Below, piece by piece: positions 45,017 through 53,790 of a stretch of 64,000 nucleotides of DNA. Below the pieces are notes generated by a model that searched no databases, was not told where the DNA came from, and worked only from the letters and a program-made list of their open reading frames with translations. The stretch covers positions 2,108,001-2,172,000 of the forward strand of contig NZ_JUGU01000001.1 of the NCBI RefSeq assembly GCF_000799465.1, written 5' to 3'. Position 1 is the stretch's first letter. Each line of letters starts with the position of its first letter. Source of the stretch: Psychroserpens sp. Hel_I_66 (GTDB taxonomy: Bacteria; Bacteroidota; Bacteroidia; Flavobacteriales; Flavobacteriaceae). The position numbers and the translations under genes were made by a program.

Positions 45017-45043
45017 TTGGCACATCAAATTAATTTATATTTG
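45017..45043 (+). promoter_or_regulatory. Bacteroidota-type promoter of the DUF2911 gene
   Basis: TTG (45017-45019), a 16-base spacer and TATATTTG (45036-45043) precede the ATG at 45073. The spacer is one base shorter than the usual 17-23, so the -33 assignment is less sure than the -7 element. Confidence 0.5.
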
Positions 45044-45072
45044 AAGTCAATTATTTACATTATTTCATTGCT

Positions 45073-45645
45073 ATGAACACGTTTTTAAAACGCCTACTTA
45101 TTTTATTGTCTATTGTGGCTCTAGGCCTATTTTTATATTCATACTTTGTGGAAGATATTTTTTCTCCTCGACTGAGTCCTAAAGATACAGTAGAATTTAA
45201 ACTCAATGATCTTAAATTAGAGGTGTTCTATAACAGACCTTCAAAAAAAGGACGTGATATTTTTGGAGCCTTAGTACCTTTTAATAAAGTATGGCGAACA
45301 GGAGCAAACGAAGCAACGACTTTTGAGACCAACAAAGATTTAATGGTTCAGGGTATTTATTTGCCGAAAGGAATATATACGTTGTGGACCGTTCCCAAAG
45401 ATTCAACCTGGAATGTAATGTTCAACAAAAAACAATATGAATGGGGAGTTGATGAAGAAATGCAACCCATGTGGGATCCCAATTACGATTTATTAGAAAT
45501 TGACGTACCTGTAGAAAAATTAGACACGACCGTAGAGCAATTTACAATAGCTTTTGATAACTCGATAGACGACCTCCACCTAACTATGGCTTGGGATAAT
45601 ACAAAAATTGCAGTACCTTTAAAAGTATTTCAAGACCAAAAATAA
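45073..45645 (+). CDS. DUF2911 domain protein
   Basis: A 190-residue protein with an N-terminal membrane anchor (LLILLSIVALGLFLYSYFV, about 8-26). The body has VEFKLNDLKLEVFYNRPSKKGRDIFG, VPFNKVWRTGANEATTFETN and LPKGIYTLWTVP, the hallmark sequence of DUF2911 proteins, periplasmic beta-sandwich domains common in Bacteroidota. Their function is not established. It is followed 7 bases later by the MeaB gene. Confidence 0.88.
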   Translation: MNTFLKRLLILLSIVALGLFLYSYFVEDIFSPRLSPKDTVEFKLNDLKLEVFYNRPSKKGRDIFGALVPFNKVWRTGANEATTFETNKDLMVQGIYLPKGIYTLWTVPKDSTWNVMFNKKQYEWGVDEEMQPMWDPNYDLLEIDVPVEKLDTTVEQFTIAFDNSIDDLHLTMAWDNTKIAVPLKVFQDQK

Positions 45646-45652
45646 AGGCATT

Positions 45653-46729
45653 TTGTCTAAAAAATCAAAATCATCTGCATTACATGAGACAGATGGTGTA
45701 TCGCAATCTGATATTACCAATCTATCTTCTATTAAAAAAATTCAAAATAAAAGAAAAGCCAAACTTGATACGGAAACTTTAGTTGCCGAAATTTTAAATG
45801 GCAGCATTACCGCTTTAAGCAGAGCCATCACGCTTGTTGAAAGTTCTAATCCAAGCCATTTAACACAAGCCAATGAGGTTATTAAAGCATGTTTACCAAA
45901 TGCAAATGCATCTATTAGAATAGGTATTACCGGAGTTCCTGGCGTTGGAAAGAGCACGTTTATTGAAGCCTTGGGACTCTACCTCACTGATCTTGGTAAA
46001 AAAGTTGCTGTTTTAGCAGTTGACCCTAGTAGTAGCTTGAGCAAAGGCAGTATTTTGGGTGACAAAACCAGAATGGAAGATTTGGTAAAAAATGATAATG
46101 CCTTTATTAGACCTTCTCCTTCGGGAACCTCACTTGGTGGAGTAGCTCGTAAAACCCGTGAAAGCATCATCTTGTGTGAAGCTGCAGGTTTTGATACAAT
46201 TATTATTGAAACCGTTGGTGTGGGCCAAAGTGAAACCGCAGTTCACAGTATGGTGGATTTCTTTTTACTGCTTAAAATAGCAGGAGCGGGCGACGAACTT
46301 CAGGGTATTAAAAGAGGGATCATAGAAATGGCAGATGCCATAGCCATCAATAAAGCCGATGGAGACAACTTAAAAGCTGCTAAGTTGGCTAAGGTAGAAT
46401 TTAATAGAGCATTACATCTGTATCCGCAAAAAGCATCAGAATGGCAGCCGAAAGTTACGTTATGTAGTGCTTTGCATCGAGAAGGAATCAGTGATTTATG
46501 GCAGCACATTTCAGAATATATGGATTTCACAAAAGCCAATAACTATTTTGAAACTCATCGTACTGAACAGAATAAATTCTGGCTTTTACAGACTATTGAA
46601 GACCGATTAAAATCTGATTTTTTCAATCAACCTAAAATTAAAGAAGCGCTCCAAACACAATTGCAATTAATTGAGGAAGGAAAAACAACACCTTTTGTTG
46701 CTGCGGAGTATTTGTTGACATTGCAATAA
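45653..46729 (+). CDS. meaB: Methylmalonyl-CoA mutase-associated GTPase MeaB
   Basis: A 358-residue G3E-family GTPase. After a basic N-terminal arm (about 1-40) come Walker A GVPGVGKST (about 94-102), the base-specificity motif AINKADGDN (about 228-236), and the family phrases VLAVDPSSSLSKGSILGDKTRMEDL and FIRPSPSGTSLGGVARKT. MeaB proteins load and protect adenosylcobalamin on methylmalonyl-CoA mutase; the adenosyltransferase making that cofactor is encoded at 26049-26624. The mutase genes are not in the window. The start is TTG 45653, 7 bases after the DUF2911 stop. Confidence 0.95.
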   Translation: MSKKSKSSALHETDGVSQSDITNLSSIKKIQNKRKAKLDTETLVAEILNGSITALSRAITLVESSNPSHLTQANEVIKACLPNANASIRIGITGVPGVGKSTFIEALGLYLTDLGKKVAVLAVDPSSSLSKGSILGDKTRMEDLVKNDNAFIRPSPSGTSLGGVARKTRESIILCEAAGFDTIIIETVGVGQSETAVHSMVDFFLLLKIAGAGDELQGIKRGIIEMADAIAINKADGDNLKAAKLAKVEFNRALHLYPQKASEWQPKVTLCSALHREGISDLWQHISEYMDFTKANNYFETHRTEQNKFWLLQTIEDRLKSDFFNQPKIKEALQTQLQLIEEGKTTPFVAAEYLLTLQ

Positions 46730-46766
46730 ATTATCAATTAAGATATTCTTGGAACCACCAATTTAA

Positions 46767-47483
46767 ATGGATTTTAAATTCACCATTCTTATTCCCGTTT
46801 ATAATGAAGAGGCTAATCTAATTCCTGTTGAAAAAGCACTTACCAATTATTTAAAAAACGCTTCTATTCTAACCAAAGTCTTATTTATTAATGATGGCTC
46901 TAAAGATTCCAGCCAAACCATAATTGAGGATATCTGCGGAAGAAACCCAAACTTTGATTGTATTCTTTTATCTGAAAATTACGGTCTAAGTGCTGCTCTT
47001 AAAGCTGGGTTTGATCATATCACTACTCCACTTGTTGGCTATATGGATGCAGATTTACAAACCACTCCCGAAGATTTTGAACTGCTTTTAGCTCATATTG
47101 ACGATCATGCAATGGTTACTGGAATTCGCTCAAACCGAAAAGACAGATTAATAAAAAATGTCTCCTCCAAAATTGCAAATTACATTCGCAGGTTATTTAC
47201 CAAAGATGGCATTCAAGACACTGGTTGTCCATTAAAAGTAATGCATACCAATTATGCTAAAGCCATTCCCATGTTTAAAGGTTTGCATCGTTTTCTTCCT
47301 GCGATGATTCTTTTACAAGAGGGCACGGTAAAACAAATTTCTGTTCGTCATTTTCCTAGAGTTGCTGGAAAATCAAAATTTGGTTTAAGAAAACGTTTAG
47401 TAACACCATTTATAGATTGTTTTGCCTATCTATGGATCAAAAAAAGAACAATAAATTACAAGATTAAAAAAAGTAGTTTATAA
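46767..47483 (+). CDS. Family 2 glycosyltransferase, DPM1/ArnC-like
   Basis: A 238-residue GT2 enzyme with FTILIPVYNEEANLIPVEKAL (about 4-24), VLFINDGSKDSSQ (about 38-50), VGYMDADLQTTPEDF (about 91-105, metal DxD) and QDTGCPLKVM (about 150-159). This is the core of dolichyl/undecaprenyl-phosphate sugar synthases; no transmembrane tail is present, so it resembles the soluble DPM1 type. It probably makes a lipid-phosphate sugar at the cytoplasmic membrane face. Its 3' end overlaps the convergent PAP2 phosphatase gene by 6 bases, a lipid-carrier context that may be more than chance. Confidence 0.87.
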   Translation: MDFKFTILIPVYNEEANLIPVEKALTNYLKNASILTKVLFINDGSKDSSQTIIEDICGRNPNFDCILLSENYGLSAALKAGFDHITTPLVGYMDADLQTTPEDFELLLAHIDDHAMVTGIRSNRKDRLIKNVSSKIANYIRRLFTKDGIQDTGCPLKVMHTNYAKAIPMFKGLHRFLPAMILLQEGTVKQISVRHFPRVAGKSKFGLRKRLVTPFIDCFAYLWIKKRTINYKIKKSSL

Positions 47484-48056
47484 TTTTTTAGTCTGAAATC
47501 TCGACTGGATATACTTATCTAATTTATAAAACATAAATCCAGATACACCTCCAAATAACATACCACTCAATACGTCTAAAGGATAATGAGCCCCTACGTA
47601 AATCCTGCTATATCCCATTAAAGCTGCCCATACTATCAAAATAGGAAGCATGTATTTATATTTACTTCTTAGCATTAAACCAACAAAAAAGGCAAGTCCC
47701 ATTGAGTTACTTGCATGACCAGAGAAATAACCATATCGTCCACCACAGGTTTTCCTAACAAGACGCATTACCTCTGCCACACCATCTTCATAGCATGGTC
47801 TCAATCTCATAAAACCATCTTTAAATAAATTTGTGACCTGATCTGTAAATGTGATCATTAATGCTATTGTTACCAACGTAAGTACAAACATTTTTGAATC
47901 CAGCTTTTTATACATTAAATACCCCAATAATGCATAGAATGGGATCCAATGCAGTTTAGCTGTATAGGTCAGCCAAAAAGCGTCCCAAAACACGTTTCCC
48001 ATTCCATTTAAATAAATAAATAATTCTTGGTCGTATTCTATAAGTTGCTCAATCAT
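47478..48056 (-). CDS. PAP2-family membrane phosphatase
   Basis: A 192-residue integral membrane protein with the three-part acid phosphatase signature: KDGFMRLRPC (about 75-84), YFSGHASNSMG (about 109-119) and SRIYVGAHYPLDVLSG (about 147-162). Helices include WIPFYALLGYLMYKKL, FVLTLVTIALMITFTD and MLPILIVWAALMGYS. Members dephosphorylate lipid phosphates such as undecaprenyl pyrophosphate or phosphatidylglycerol phosphate; which one is not clear. Its ATG shares one base with the stop of the small gene upstream (TAATG), so they are coupled. Confidence 0.9.
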   Translation of the reverse strand: MIEQLIEYDQELFIYLNGMGNVFWDAFWLTYTAKLHWIPFYALLGYLMYKKLDSKMFVLTLVTIALMITFTDQVTNLFKDGFMRLRPCYEDGVAEVMRLVRKTCGGRYGYFSGHASNSMGLAFFVGLMLRSKYKYMLPILIVWAALMGYSRIYVGAHYPLDVLSGMLFGGVSGFMFYKLDKYIQSRFQTKKL

Positions 48057-48283
48057 TAGTCGTCGTATCTTGAAATTTCCCTGTCATAAAAATCGGTCGC
48101 TGCTTGGATTAAATTTTCAGCTTCGCTTTCAATTTCTTTTTGATCATGTTCATCAAACTCCTCAAACCATTCTACCTCATCGTCTTCAAGGTTGATTATA
48201 AATCGTGGGAAATCTGTATGAATCACATAGATTGCGTTGGGATGATCTGTGTTATCGCCGAGAATGAATTTAGGTAGTTCCAT
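48056..48283 (-). CDS. Small acidic conserved protein, function unknown
   Basis: A 75-residue soluble protein starting at ATG 48283. It reads MELPKFILGDNTDHPNAIYVIHTDFPRFIINLEDDEVEWFEEFDEHDQ... and is very acidic in its second half. The compact start with a beta-hairpin look and the ending FYDREISRYDD recall a conserved small flavobacterial protein, but I cannot name a domain. It overlaps the PAP2 gene by one base (TAATG) and is probably in one operon with it. Confidence 0.7.
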   Translation of the reverse strand: MELPKFILGDNTDHPNAIYVIHTDFPRFIINLEDDEVEWFEEFDEHDQKEIESEAENLIQAATDFYDREISRYDD

Positions 48284-48330
48284 GTTAGTTTTACAAATAT
48301 CTTAGTTTAAAGCGGTAAAGTTATAAAATC

Positions 48331-49704
48331 TTATGACTCTCGTATCAATCGTTTGGTCAAATAATTAAATCTGATAAACAATAGTATTGCAGCTGTGGTT
48401 AAACCAGCCAATAAACCCATCCAAATGCCAAAACTGCCATAGGCTTCTTCTTTTCCGAAGTAAAAACTTACAGGAAAACCGATTACCCAATAGGAGAAAA
48501 AAGTAATAATCGTAGGAATCTTAACGTCCTGCAATCCTCTCAAGGCACCTAAAACCACAACTTGAATGCCATCACTAATTTGAAAAATCGCTGCTGCAAT
48601 CATCAATTTTGCAGCTATTGAAACCACTTCTGTATTATCAATCAAGTTTTTGGTATCATCATAATCTACATAGAGTTTTGGCAACTCATTATGAAATATA
48701 AAAAAGAATCCACCAAAAAAAACGGATAATATCACCGCCAATAAAAATATAGAAAATGCAATTCTTCTAAGCTCTTTAAATTGGTTCAAACCTTTTTGGT
48801 TACCAACCCTAATCATCGATGCAACGCTTAATCCCATAGCGACCATAAAGGTCATTGATGATAAGTTAAGTGCGATTTGATTTGCTGCTTGTGGGTTTTT
48901 ACCCAGCAAACCACTCAACCAAATCGCTGCTGTAAAAATCGCAACTTCAAAGAACATTTGCATAGCGCTTGGAGTACCAAGACCAATCAATTTTTTCATC
49001 TTAAATGAATCTAAAACAAAAATCTTAATGTTTGTCACATAAGCCTTAGACTTCTCTTTCATTTTTAAAAGCCACCAAAGGTGTGCTACCATCACAAAAC
49101 GTGAGATCAATGTCCCGTAGGCTGCTCCAACGATGCCAAATTCCGGAGAACCAAATTTCCCAAAAATTAAAATGTAATTGAGAACCACATTCACAATATT
49201 AGCCAAAAGGGTGGCATACATGGGATATCTAGTTAAGGACAACCCATCACTAAATTGTTTAAAAGCCTGAAAAACAATTAAAGGAATTAAAGAAAAAGCA
49301 ACCAAATGTAAATAAGGGATTGCCAAATCAACCACCTCAACTGGCTGTTTCATCATGTAAAGTAGTGGCTCTGCCAAAAATACCGTGAGAAATAAAAGAA
49401 TCCCCAAAATGGTGCAAAGAAAAAGACCATGTTTAAAAAAGGATTTTCCTTCTGAAAAATTATTCGCAGCATCTGCTTCTGCTACTAAAGGCGTGATCGC
49501 TGTCGAAAAACCAATACCTATAGACATCGCTATAAACATAAAGCTATTGCCAAGTGAAACTGCTGCTAATTCTGCAGTTCCCAATTGACCAACCATTACA
49601 TTATCAACAAAACTAACAAACGTATGACCAAGCATCCCTAAAATAACTGGAGCTGCTAATTTGAAATTGTAATTAAATTCTTTGGTGTATTGTGATAATA
49701 TCAA
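48331..49704 (-). CDS. MATE family multidrug/cation exporter
   Basis: A 457-residue transporter with about twelve hydrophobic segments (for example APVILGMLGHTFVSFVDNVMVG, FMFIAMSIGIGFSTAITPLVAEA, IGFPVSFYFGKEEAYGSFGIWMGLLAG). The N-terminal phrase FVDNVMVGQLGTAELAAVSLGNS matches the NorM subfamily, whose members export cationic drugs in exchange for sodium or protons. The start is TTG 49704; an exact TAAATTTG element lies at 49732-49725 on the minus strand, about 20 bases upstream, though no TTG stands at the proper -33 distance. Confidence 0.9.
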   Translation of the reverse strand: MILSQYTKEFNYNFKLAAPVILGMLGHTFVSFVDNVMVGQLGTAELAAVSLGNSFMFIAMSIGIGFSTAITPLVAEADAANNFSEGKSFFKHGLFLCTILGILLFLTVFLAEPLLYMMKQPVEVVDLAIPYLHLVAFSLIPLIVFQAFKQFSDGLSLTRYPMYATLLANIVNVVLNYILIFGKFGSPEFGIVGAAYGTLISRFVMVAHLWWLLKMKEKSKAYVTNIKIFVLDSFKMKKLIGLGTPSAMQMFFEVAIFTAAIWLSGLLGKNPQAANQIALNLSSMTFMVAMGLSVASMIRVGNQKGLNQFKELRRIAFSIFLLAVILSVFFGGFFFIFHNELPKLYVDYDDTKNLIDNTEVVSIAAKLMIAAAIFQISDGIQVVVLGALRGLQDVKIPTIITFFSYWVIGFPVSFYFGKEEAYGSFGIWMGLLAGLTTAAILLFIRFNYLTKRLIRES

Positions 49705-49915
49705 TGATATGGATTTTAAAAATGCAAATTTATAGTAATAGAATATTACATTGATTAACTATATGCGATTTTACATTAACAAAAACACAATTGTTTGAAA
49801 ACTAAAAAGTTATAAACTTAAATTGTTGATAAGTTGAAAGAAATTTCCTTACAGTAATCCGACAAAACGATTAATTTTACGGTTATAAATACCTTATTGT
49901 AGTAGGTTTGGTATT

Positions 49916-50016
49916 TGGGGTAGAAACTTTTTTAGCTATTATTTTAGAGGGATTTAAAAATATTATTGTTAAAAAACGTTTCTTGCAAAAAGAGGCTTTG
50001 TCCTCTTTTTGCTTTT
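49916..50016 (+). ncRNA. Candidate small RNA (about 100 nt)
   Basis: The plus strand has an exact TAnnTTTG -7 element (49903-49910), a predicted start near 49916 and a strong terminator hairpin followed by TTTTTAT. The intervening sequence lacks a plausible start codon and frame. No convincing -33 TTG was found and the hairpin may only terminate the convergent ATP-grasp gene, so this stays tentative. Confidence 0.25.
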
Positions 50017-50017
50017 T
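49985..50017. terminator. Strong intrinsic terminator
   Basis: GCAAAAAGAGG (49985-49995) pairs exactly with CCTCTTTTTGC (50002-50012), loop CTTTGT, followed on the plus strand by TTTTTAT. On the minus strand it lies 15 bases after the ATP-grasp stop codon, so it may act in both directions. Confidence 0.75.
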
Positions 50018-50027
50018 ATACTCATTA

Positions 50028-51131
50028 CTAAAAACGTCTTACCAACCAGTCTCTAAATCTATGAAACGTTGGCAAAGGATCTTTAATAAATGTTTTTGTC
50101 TCTGTATTATTTAACAAATAGCTTCTTTTAAATACAAATAAAGGGTTTCGCCTAACTGTTTTAATAACTCCTTTTAATCGCATATAATGAAAAGATTTGT
50201 AATCAATTTTTGGCAATTCTTCTCCCATTGCTAAAGAAATTACTAAATGCGGAAAATTCACTCCTGCAAATTTAGAGGCCTCTATACTACCCCAAAATCG
50301 AGCATTAATTTCAATTAATTTGTAATTATTTGCTTTTTCATCATAACGCATATCCAGATGTGCAATTCCAGACCAATTGAGCTTGTTCATTATCAATTTT
50401 ACGGTTGCAAGAAGGTGTTCATTTTGCAAAAAATCAAAAGCTAATTGAGGCGCAAAAGTTGTATCTCCTTGAAGGTTTCCCTTTTGAATGGTATATACCA
50501 ACACCTCACCATCTTGACACAATACACTACAGTCAATATCATAACCCTTAATATAATCTTGGATAAACAAACCGTTATGTGCACGTTTTAAATGTTGGAT
50601 AAGGCTTTCTTCGGAATTTACCTTTATTATTCCCTCACCACCTTTTTGATGAAGTGGTTTGATAAGGAGTGGAAAATTAATTCCTGAAATTTTATTCTCC
50701 AGATCAATTTCCGAAGAAATAAAATAAGATCTTGGGTGTGGGATCTCATGCTCTTTTGCGAAATTGCTCAGTCTATATTTATCTATGGCAATCTCATAAT
50801 CCCTTAATTTTGGCCAAGGAATTATTTTTGTGTTTTTATAAATATCTTGCTTATGCTTAATAAAAAAAGTGATTTCCTTTTCAGCAATTGGTAAGATGAC
50901 ATCAATTTTGTTTAATTCAATTTCAGCATTGATAATCTCTACCCAACTGTCATCTGCTGGTCTCTCGTGAAATTTATAATACGATGTGTATCTTGAATAT
51001 TTGGAGGCTGTTCGTTTTGTATTGGATAATACAAATAAATTATAATTCTCAATTTGAGATAAACAATGTATGACTGATAATGCCCAAGTACTATCGCCAT
51101 CTGGGATTAAAACATTACGCTTTAAAGTCAT
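50028..51131 (-). CDS. ATP-grasp protein (carbamoyl-phosphate-synthase-like)
   Basis: A 367-residue protein with an N-terminal Rossmann-like part (VLIPDGDSTWALSVIHCLSQ, about 7-26) and an ATP-grasp core: FPLLIKPLHQKGGEGIIKV (about 152-170), GLFIQDYIKGYDIDCSVLCQDGE (about 185-207) and LIEINARFWGSIEASKFAGVNFP (about 270-292), whose ExNxR supplies metal ligands. This layout is that of ligases joining a carboxylate to an amine or thiol through an acyl phosphate. The substrate is unknown and no partner gene indicates a pathway. Start ATG 51131. An exact TATATTTG is at 51169-51162, but the -33 element is lacking. Confidence 0.85.
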   Translation of the reverse strand: MTLKRNVLIPDGDSTWALSVIHCLSQIENYNLFVLSNTKRTASKYSRYTSYYKFHERPADDSWVEIINAEIELNKIDVILPIAEKEITFFIKHKQDIYKNTKIIPWPKLRDYEIAIDKYRLSNFAKEHEIPHPRSYFISSEIDLENKISGINFPLLIKPLHQKGGEGIIKVNSEESLIQHLKRAHNGLFIQDYIKGYDIDCSVLCQDGEVLVYTIQKGNLQGDTTFAPQLAFDFLQNEHLLATVKLIMNKLNWSGIAHLDMRYDEKANNYKLIEINARFWGSIEASKFAGVNFPHLVISLAMGEELPKIDYKSFHYMRLKGVIKTVRRNPLFVFKRSYLLNNTETKTFIKDPLPTFHRFRDWLVRRF

Positions 51132-51175
51132 GAATTACTGAGAGTCAACATTAATACCAGCCAAATATACTGTTT

Positions 51176-52123
51176 TTACAATGTAATGTTTTGAGATTGT
51201 TTTTTGGCGTAATTAAATTCTGAAATAAGATCCTCAACAATTTGGGCAGCAGGTTTGATATCGTGAATTAAACCTGCAATTTGACCAATTTCCAATTCGC
51301 CATCTTCTAAATCGCCTTCAAACATGCCTCGTTTTGCTCGTGCTCTTCCCAACAGTAATTTTAAATCGTCGACACTTGGAGATTTTTTATACAATTCTTG
51401 AAGCTCGTCGAAAAACTTATTTTTCACTAATCTCACTGGAGCCAATTCTTTTAAGGTTAACTGCGTATCGCCTTCTTTAGCATCTACTACTACATTTTTG
51501 AATGCTTCATGAGCAGAAGATTCTTCACTGGCTACAAACCGACTTCCAACTTGAACTGCATCTGCACCTAAAATCATTACAGCCAAGATGGCTTGTCCTG
51601 TTGCAATGCCACCAGCTGCAATTAATGGGATTTCTAATTGTTCGCGCACCATTGGGATTAGAGTTAGTGTCGTCGTTTCCTCTCTACCATTATGTCCTCC
51701 TGCTTCAAAACCTTCGGCAACTACCGCATCAACGCCAGCCTCTTGAGCTTTTAAAGCAAATTTTACGCTACTCACCACATGAACAACGGTAATCCCTCTT
51801 TCCTTTAACCAAGAAGTCCAGGTTTTAGGGTTTCCTGCGGAAGTAAAAACAATTTTTACCTCTTCTTCTACAATGATGTTCATGATCTCCTCAATGTTGG
51901 GATACAGCATAGGCACATTCACTCCAAAAGGTTTGCTCGTTGCTTTTTTACATTTCTTAATATGTTCTCGCAACACATCTGGATACATAGATCCTGCGCC
52001 AATAAGTCCTAAAGCACCTGCATTGCTTGCTGCTGAGGCTAACTTCCAACCACTGTTCCAGATCATACCTGCCTGTATGATTGGATATTTGATTTTAAAA
52101 AGATTAGTAATTGAATTACTCAT
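51176..52123 (-). CDS. Nitronate monooxygenase / FabK-like FMN enzyme
   Basis: A 315-residue TIM-barrel flavoprotein with IKYPIIQAGMIWNSGWKLASAASNAGALGLIGAGSM at the N-terminus, the FMN phosphate region LIAAGGIATGQAILAVMILGADAVQVGSRFVASEES (about 165-200), and EGFEAGGHNG (about 135-144), whose HNG-type motif holds the active-site His. The family includes 2-nitropropane dioxygenase and enoyl-ACP reductase II (FabK); which reaction this protein catalyses cannot be decided by eye. Its ATG directly abuts the stop of the subtilase gene. Confidence 0.87.
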   Translation of the reverse strand: MSNSITNLFKIKYPIIQAGMIWNSGWKLASAASNAGALGLIGAGSMYPDVLREHIKKCKKATSKPFGVNVPMLYPNIEEIMNIIVEEEVKIVFTSAGNPKTWTSWLKERGITVVHVVSSVKFALKAQEAGVDAVVAEGFEAGGHNGREETTTLTLIPMVREQLEIPLIAAGGIATGQAILAVMILGADAVQVGSRFVASEESSAHEAFKNVVVDAKEGDTQLTLKELAPVRLVKNKFFDELQELYKKSPSVDDLKLLLGRARAKRGMFEGDLEDGELEIGQIAGLIHDIKPAAQIVEDLISEFNYAKKQSQNITL

Positions 52124-53728
52124 TTATGATTTTATAAGTTTAAATGTTTTTGAAGCATTTCCAGATTGAAACGTCATCACGTAAATTCCAGATGCCATTG
52201 ATGATACATCCAATTGGGAAGACATATCTGTAATATTTAATTCTAAAACAGATTTGCCTAAAACATCATAGATTTTCAAAGTTGTAATATCATTTGCTGA
52301 CGGGATTTGGATATTTAGAATATCAACCGCTGGATTAGGATACACCTTAAATTCAAAAAAATCTTCTTCTTGTAATGACAATCCAATATCCAAAGCTAAT
52401 TGAAGATCTGGGATCCCATAGCCTATAAGAAAATCTGGTGTTGTATATTGGGATGCAGACATTCTCACATAATCTTTAATCTCTTCATTGGTAGCATCTG
52501 GTAGAGCTTGCCATAGTGAGGCAATACCTCCTGCCATTATTGGAGAACTAAAGGATGTTCCATTATTATTTATGATGGTATTAGTATTATCAACCACAAA
52601 AGACGCTAGACCTTGTGCTGCAACATCAGGTTTCTGTGTCGCTTGAAAGTTGCTCCCTTGTGAACTAAATCCTGCATAATTACCATTTGCATCTACTGCT
52701 GCAATGCTGAGAACACCAGTCCCATCTGCTGGAGCTCCAACTCCACTTGATCCAGAGTTTCCTGCTGAAGTCACCACCAAAATCCCTTTTTCGTTAGCAA
52801 TATTTGCGCCTCTTGTTATAAATGTTGTATTGCCATCCAAATCTTCATTTGTATGCGTGTATGCAGGGTTTTGATAGGTTTTATATCCTAAAGAGGTATT
52901 AATAATGTGAACTCCCAAACTATCACTCCGTTCTGCAGCCTCCACCCAATAGGCTTCCTCAACTGGAGTTTCACTGGCAACATCCTCAGTTAAAAATAAG
53001 TAATATGATGCGTCTGGTGCAGTACCAACAAATTGATCTTGTATAAAACCAGCCATATCACTGAGTACTTTTGTACCATGATCATTAGCAGAAAACGCAT
53101 AGACATTATCATCACGACGCACAAAATCATAACCATCCAATAAATCACCATTATCCCGCAAACGCTGAAATGCTCCCATTGTATCTACATTTGGAAATCC
53201 AGAATCCAATACTGCAACAATAACGCCTTCACCCGTATAATCTTGAAGATGCAACGCATCTGCATTTATCATCTCTACCTGGTTGAGCGTATTTCCGTAG
53301 TTAAAAACAACTTCATTATTTTCTATAGCAAATTTATCTTCGGAAACATCAACTCTCGACATATTTAGGCTTTCATCTGCAAATTCTACAGAATCCACAA
53401 AATCAAAATCATCAACCAAAGCATTGATATCTTCTTCACTACCACGAACATAAACCGAATTGAACCATTTGGATTTCGCGAAAACTGTAACACCCGTTTC
53501 TGGAGATTTAAGCATTGTAATATAACTTTCATTTACAGGAACATCGCGTTCGTCTATAGCGATACCATTAGCGGTTTTTCGATCGATAGCTTGTTGTGTA
53601 AGAATTGAAATGGGGTTTGCAATCGAGGCTTCAATATTCTCTTTTTGATTAAAATAAACCCATGCATCTTGCTGGGCAAAAGCAGCGAATTGAAAGCATA
53701 CGATACCAATGAATAGGATTTTTTTCAT
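52124..53728 (-). CDS. Secreted subtilisin-family (S8) peptidase with T9SS sorting domain
   Basis: A 534-residue protease with signal peptide (MKKILFIGIVCFQFAAFAQ). The catalytic triad is visible: Asp175 in VAVLDSG, His217 in DHGTKV and Ser392 in NGTSFSSPIMAGG, plus the oxyanion Asn324 in SAGNSG. The first ~150 residues form a propeptide-like domain. A type A T9SS C-terminal domain (YPNPAVDILNIQIP...YVMTFQSGNASKTFKLIKS, about 460-534) directs export and surface attachment. A histidine replaced by Lys in HGTKV and the HG-x-x-V spacing are normal variants. It lies downstream of mnmA by 62 bases. Confidence 0.93.
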   Translation of the reverse strand: MKKILFIGIVCFQFAAFAQQDAWVYFNQKENIEASIANPISILTQQAIDRKTANGIAIDERDVPVNESYITMLKSPETGVTVFAKSKWFNSVYVRGSEEDINALVDDFDFVDSVEFADESLNMSRVDVSEDKFAIENNEVVFNYGNTLNQVEMINADALHLQDYTGEGVIVAVLDSGFPNVDTMGAFQRLRDNGDLLDGYDFVRRDDNVYAFSANDHGTKVLSDMAGFIQDQFVGTAPDASYYLFLTEDVASETPVEEAYWVEAAERSDSLGVHIINTSLGYKTYQNPAYTHTNEDLDGNTTFITRGANIANEKGILVVTSAGNSGSSGVGAPADGTGVLSIAAVDANGNYAGFSSQGSNFQATQKPDVAAQGLASFVVDNTNTIINNNGTSFSSPIMAGGIASLWQALPDATNEEIKDYVRMSASQYTTPDFLIGYGIPDLQLALDIGLSLQEEDFFEFKVYPNPAVDILNIQIPSANDITTLKIYDVLGKSVLELNITDMSSQLDVSSMASGIYVMTFQSGNASKTFKLIKS

Positions 53729-53790
53729 AACAATTGTTTTTTATCATTACGACGAGCAGGCAATAATGATTAAGATTTCTTTACTGCAAT

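Larger units (their letters stand above)
49705..50027. other. 323-base intergenic region with terminator and possible small RNA
   Basis: This spacer separates the MATE gene from the ATP-grasp gene. It holds a possible plus-strand -7 element TAGGTTTG (49903-49910) and a strong hairpin (49985-50012). Between them about 70 bases are not convincingly coding. The remainder (49740-49900) is AT-rich with no structure that I can point to. Confidence 0.5.

Noticed and set aside
49908..50114. Plus-strand frame of 68 codons
   Set aside because: It crosses a strong terminator hairpin and the end of the ATP-grasp gene on the other strand.
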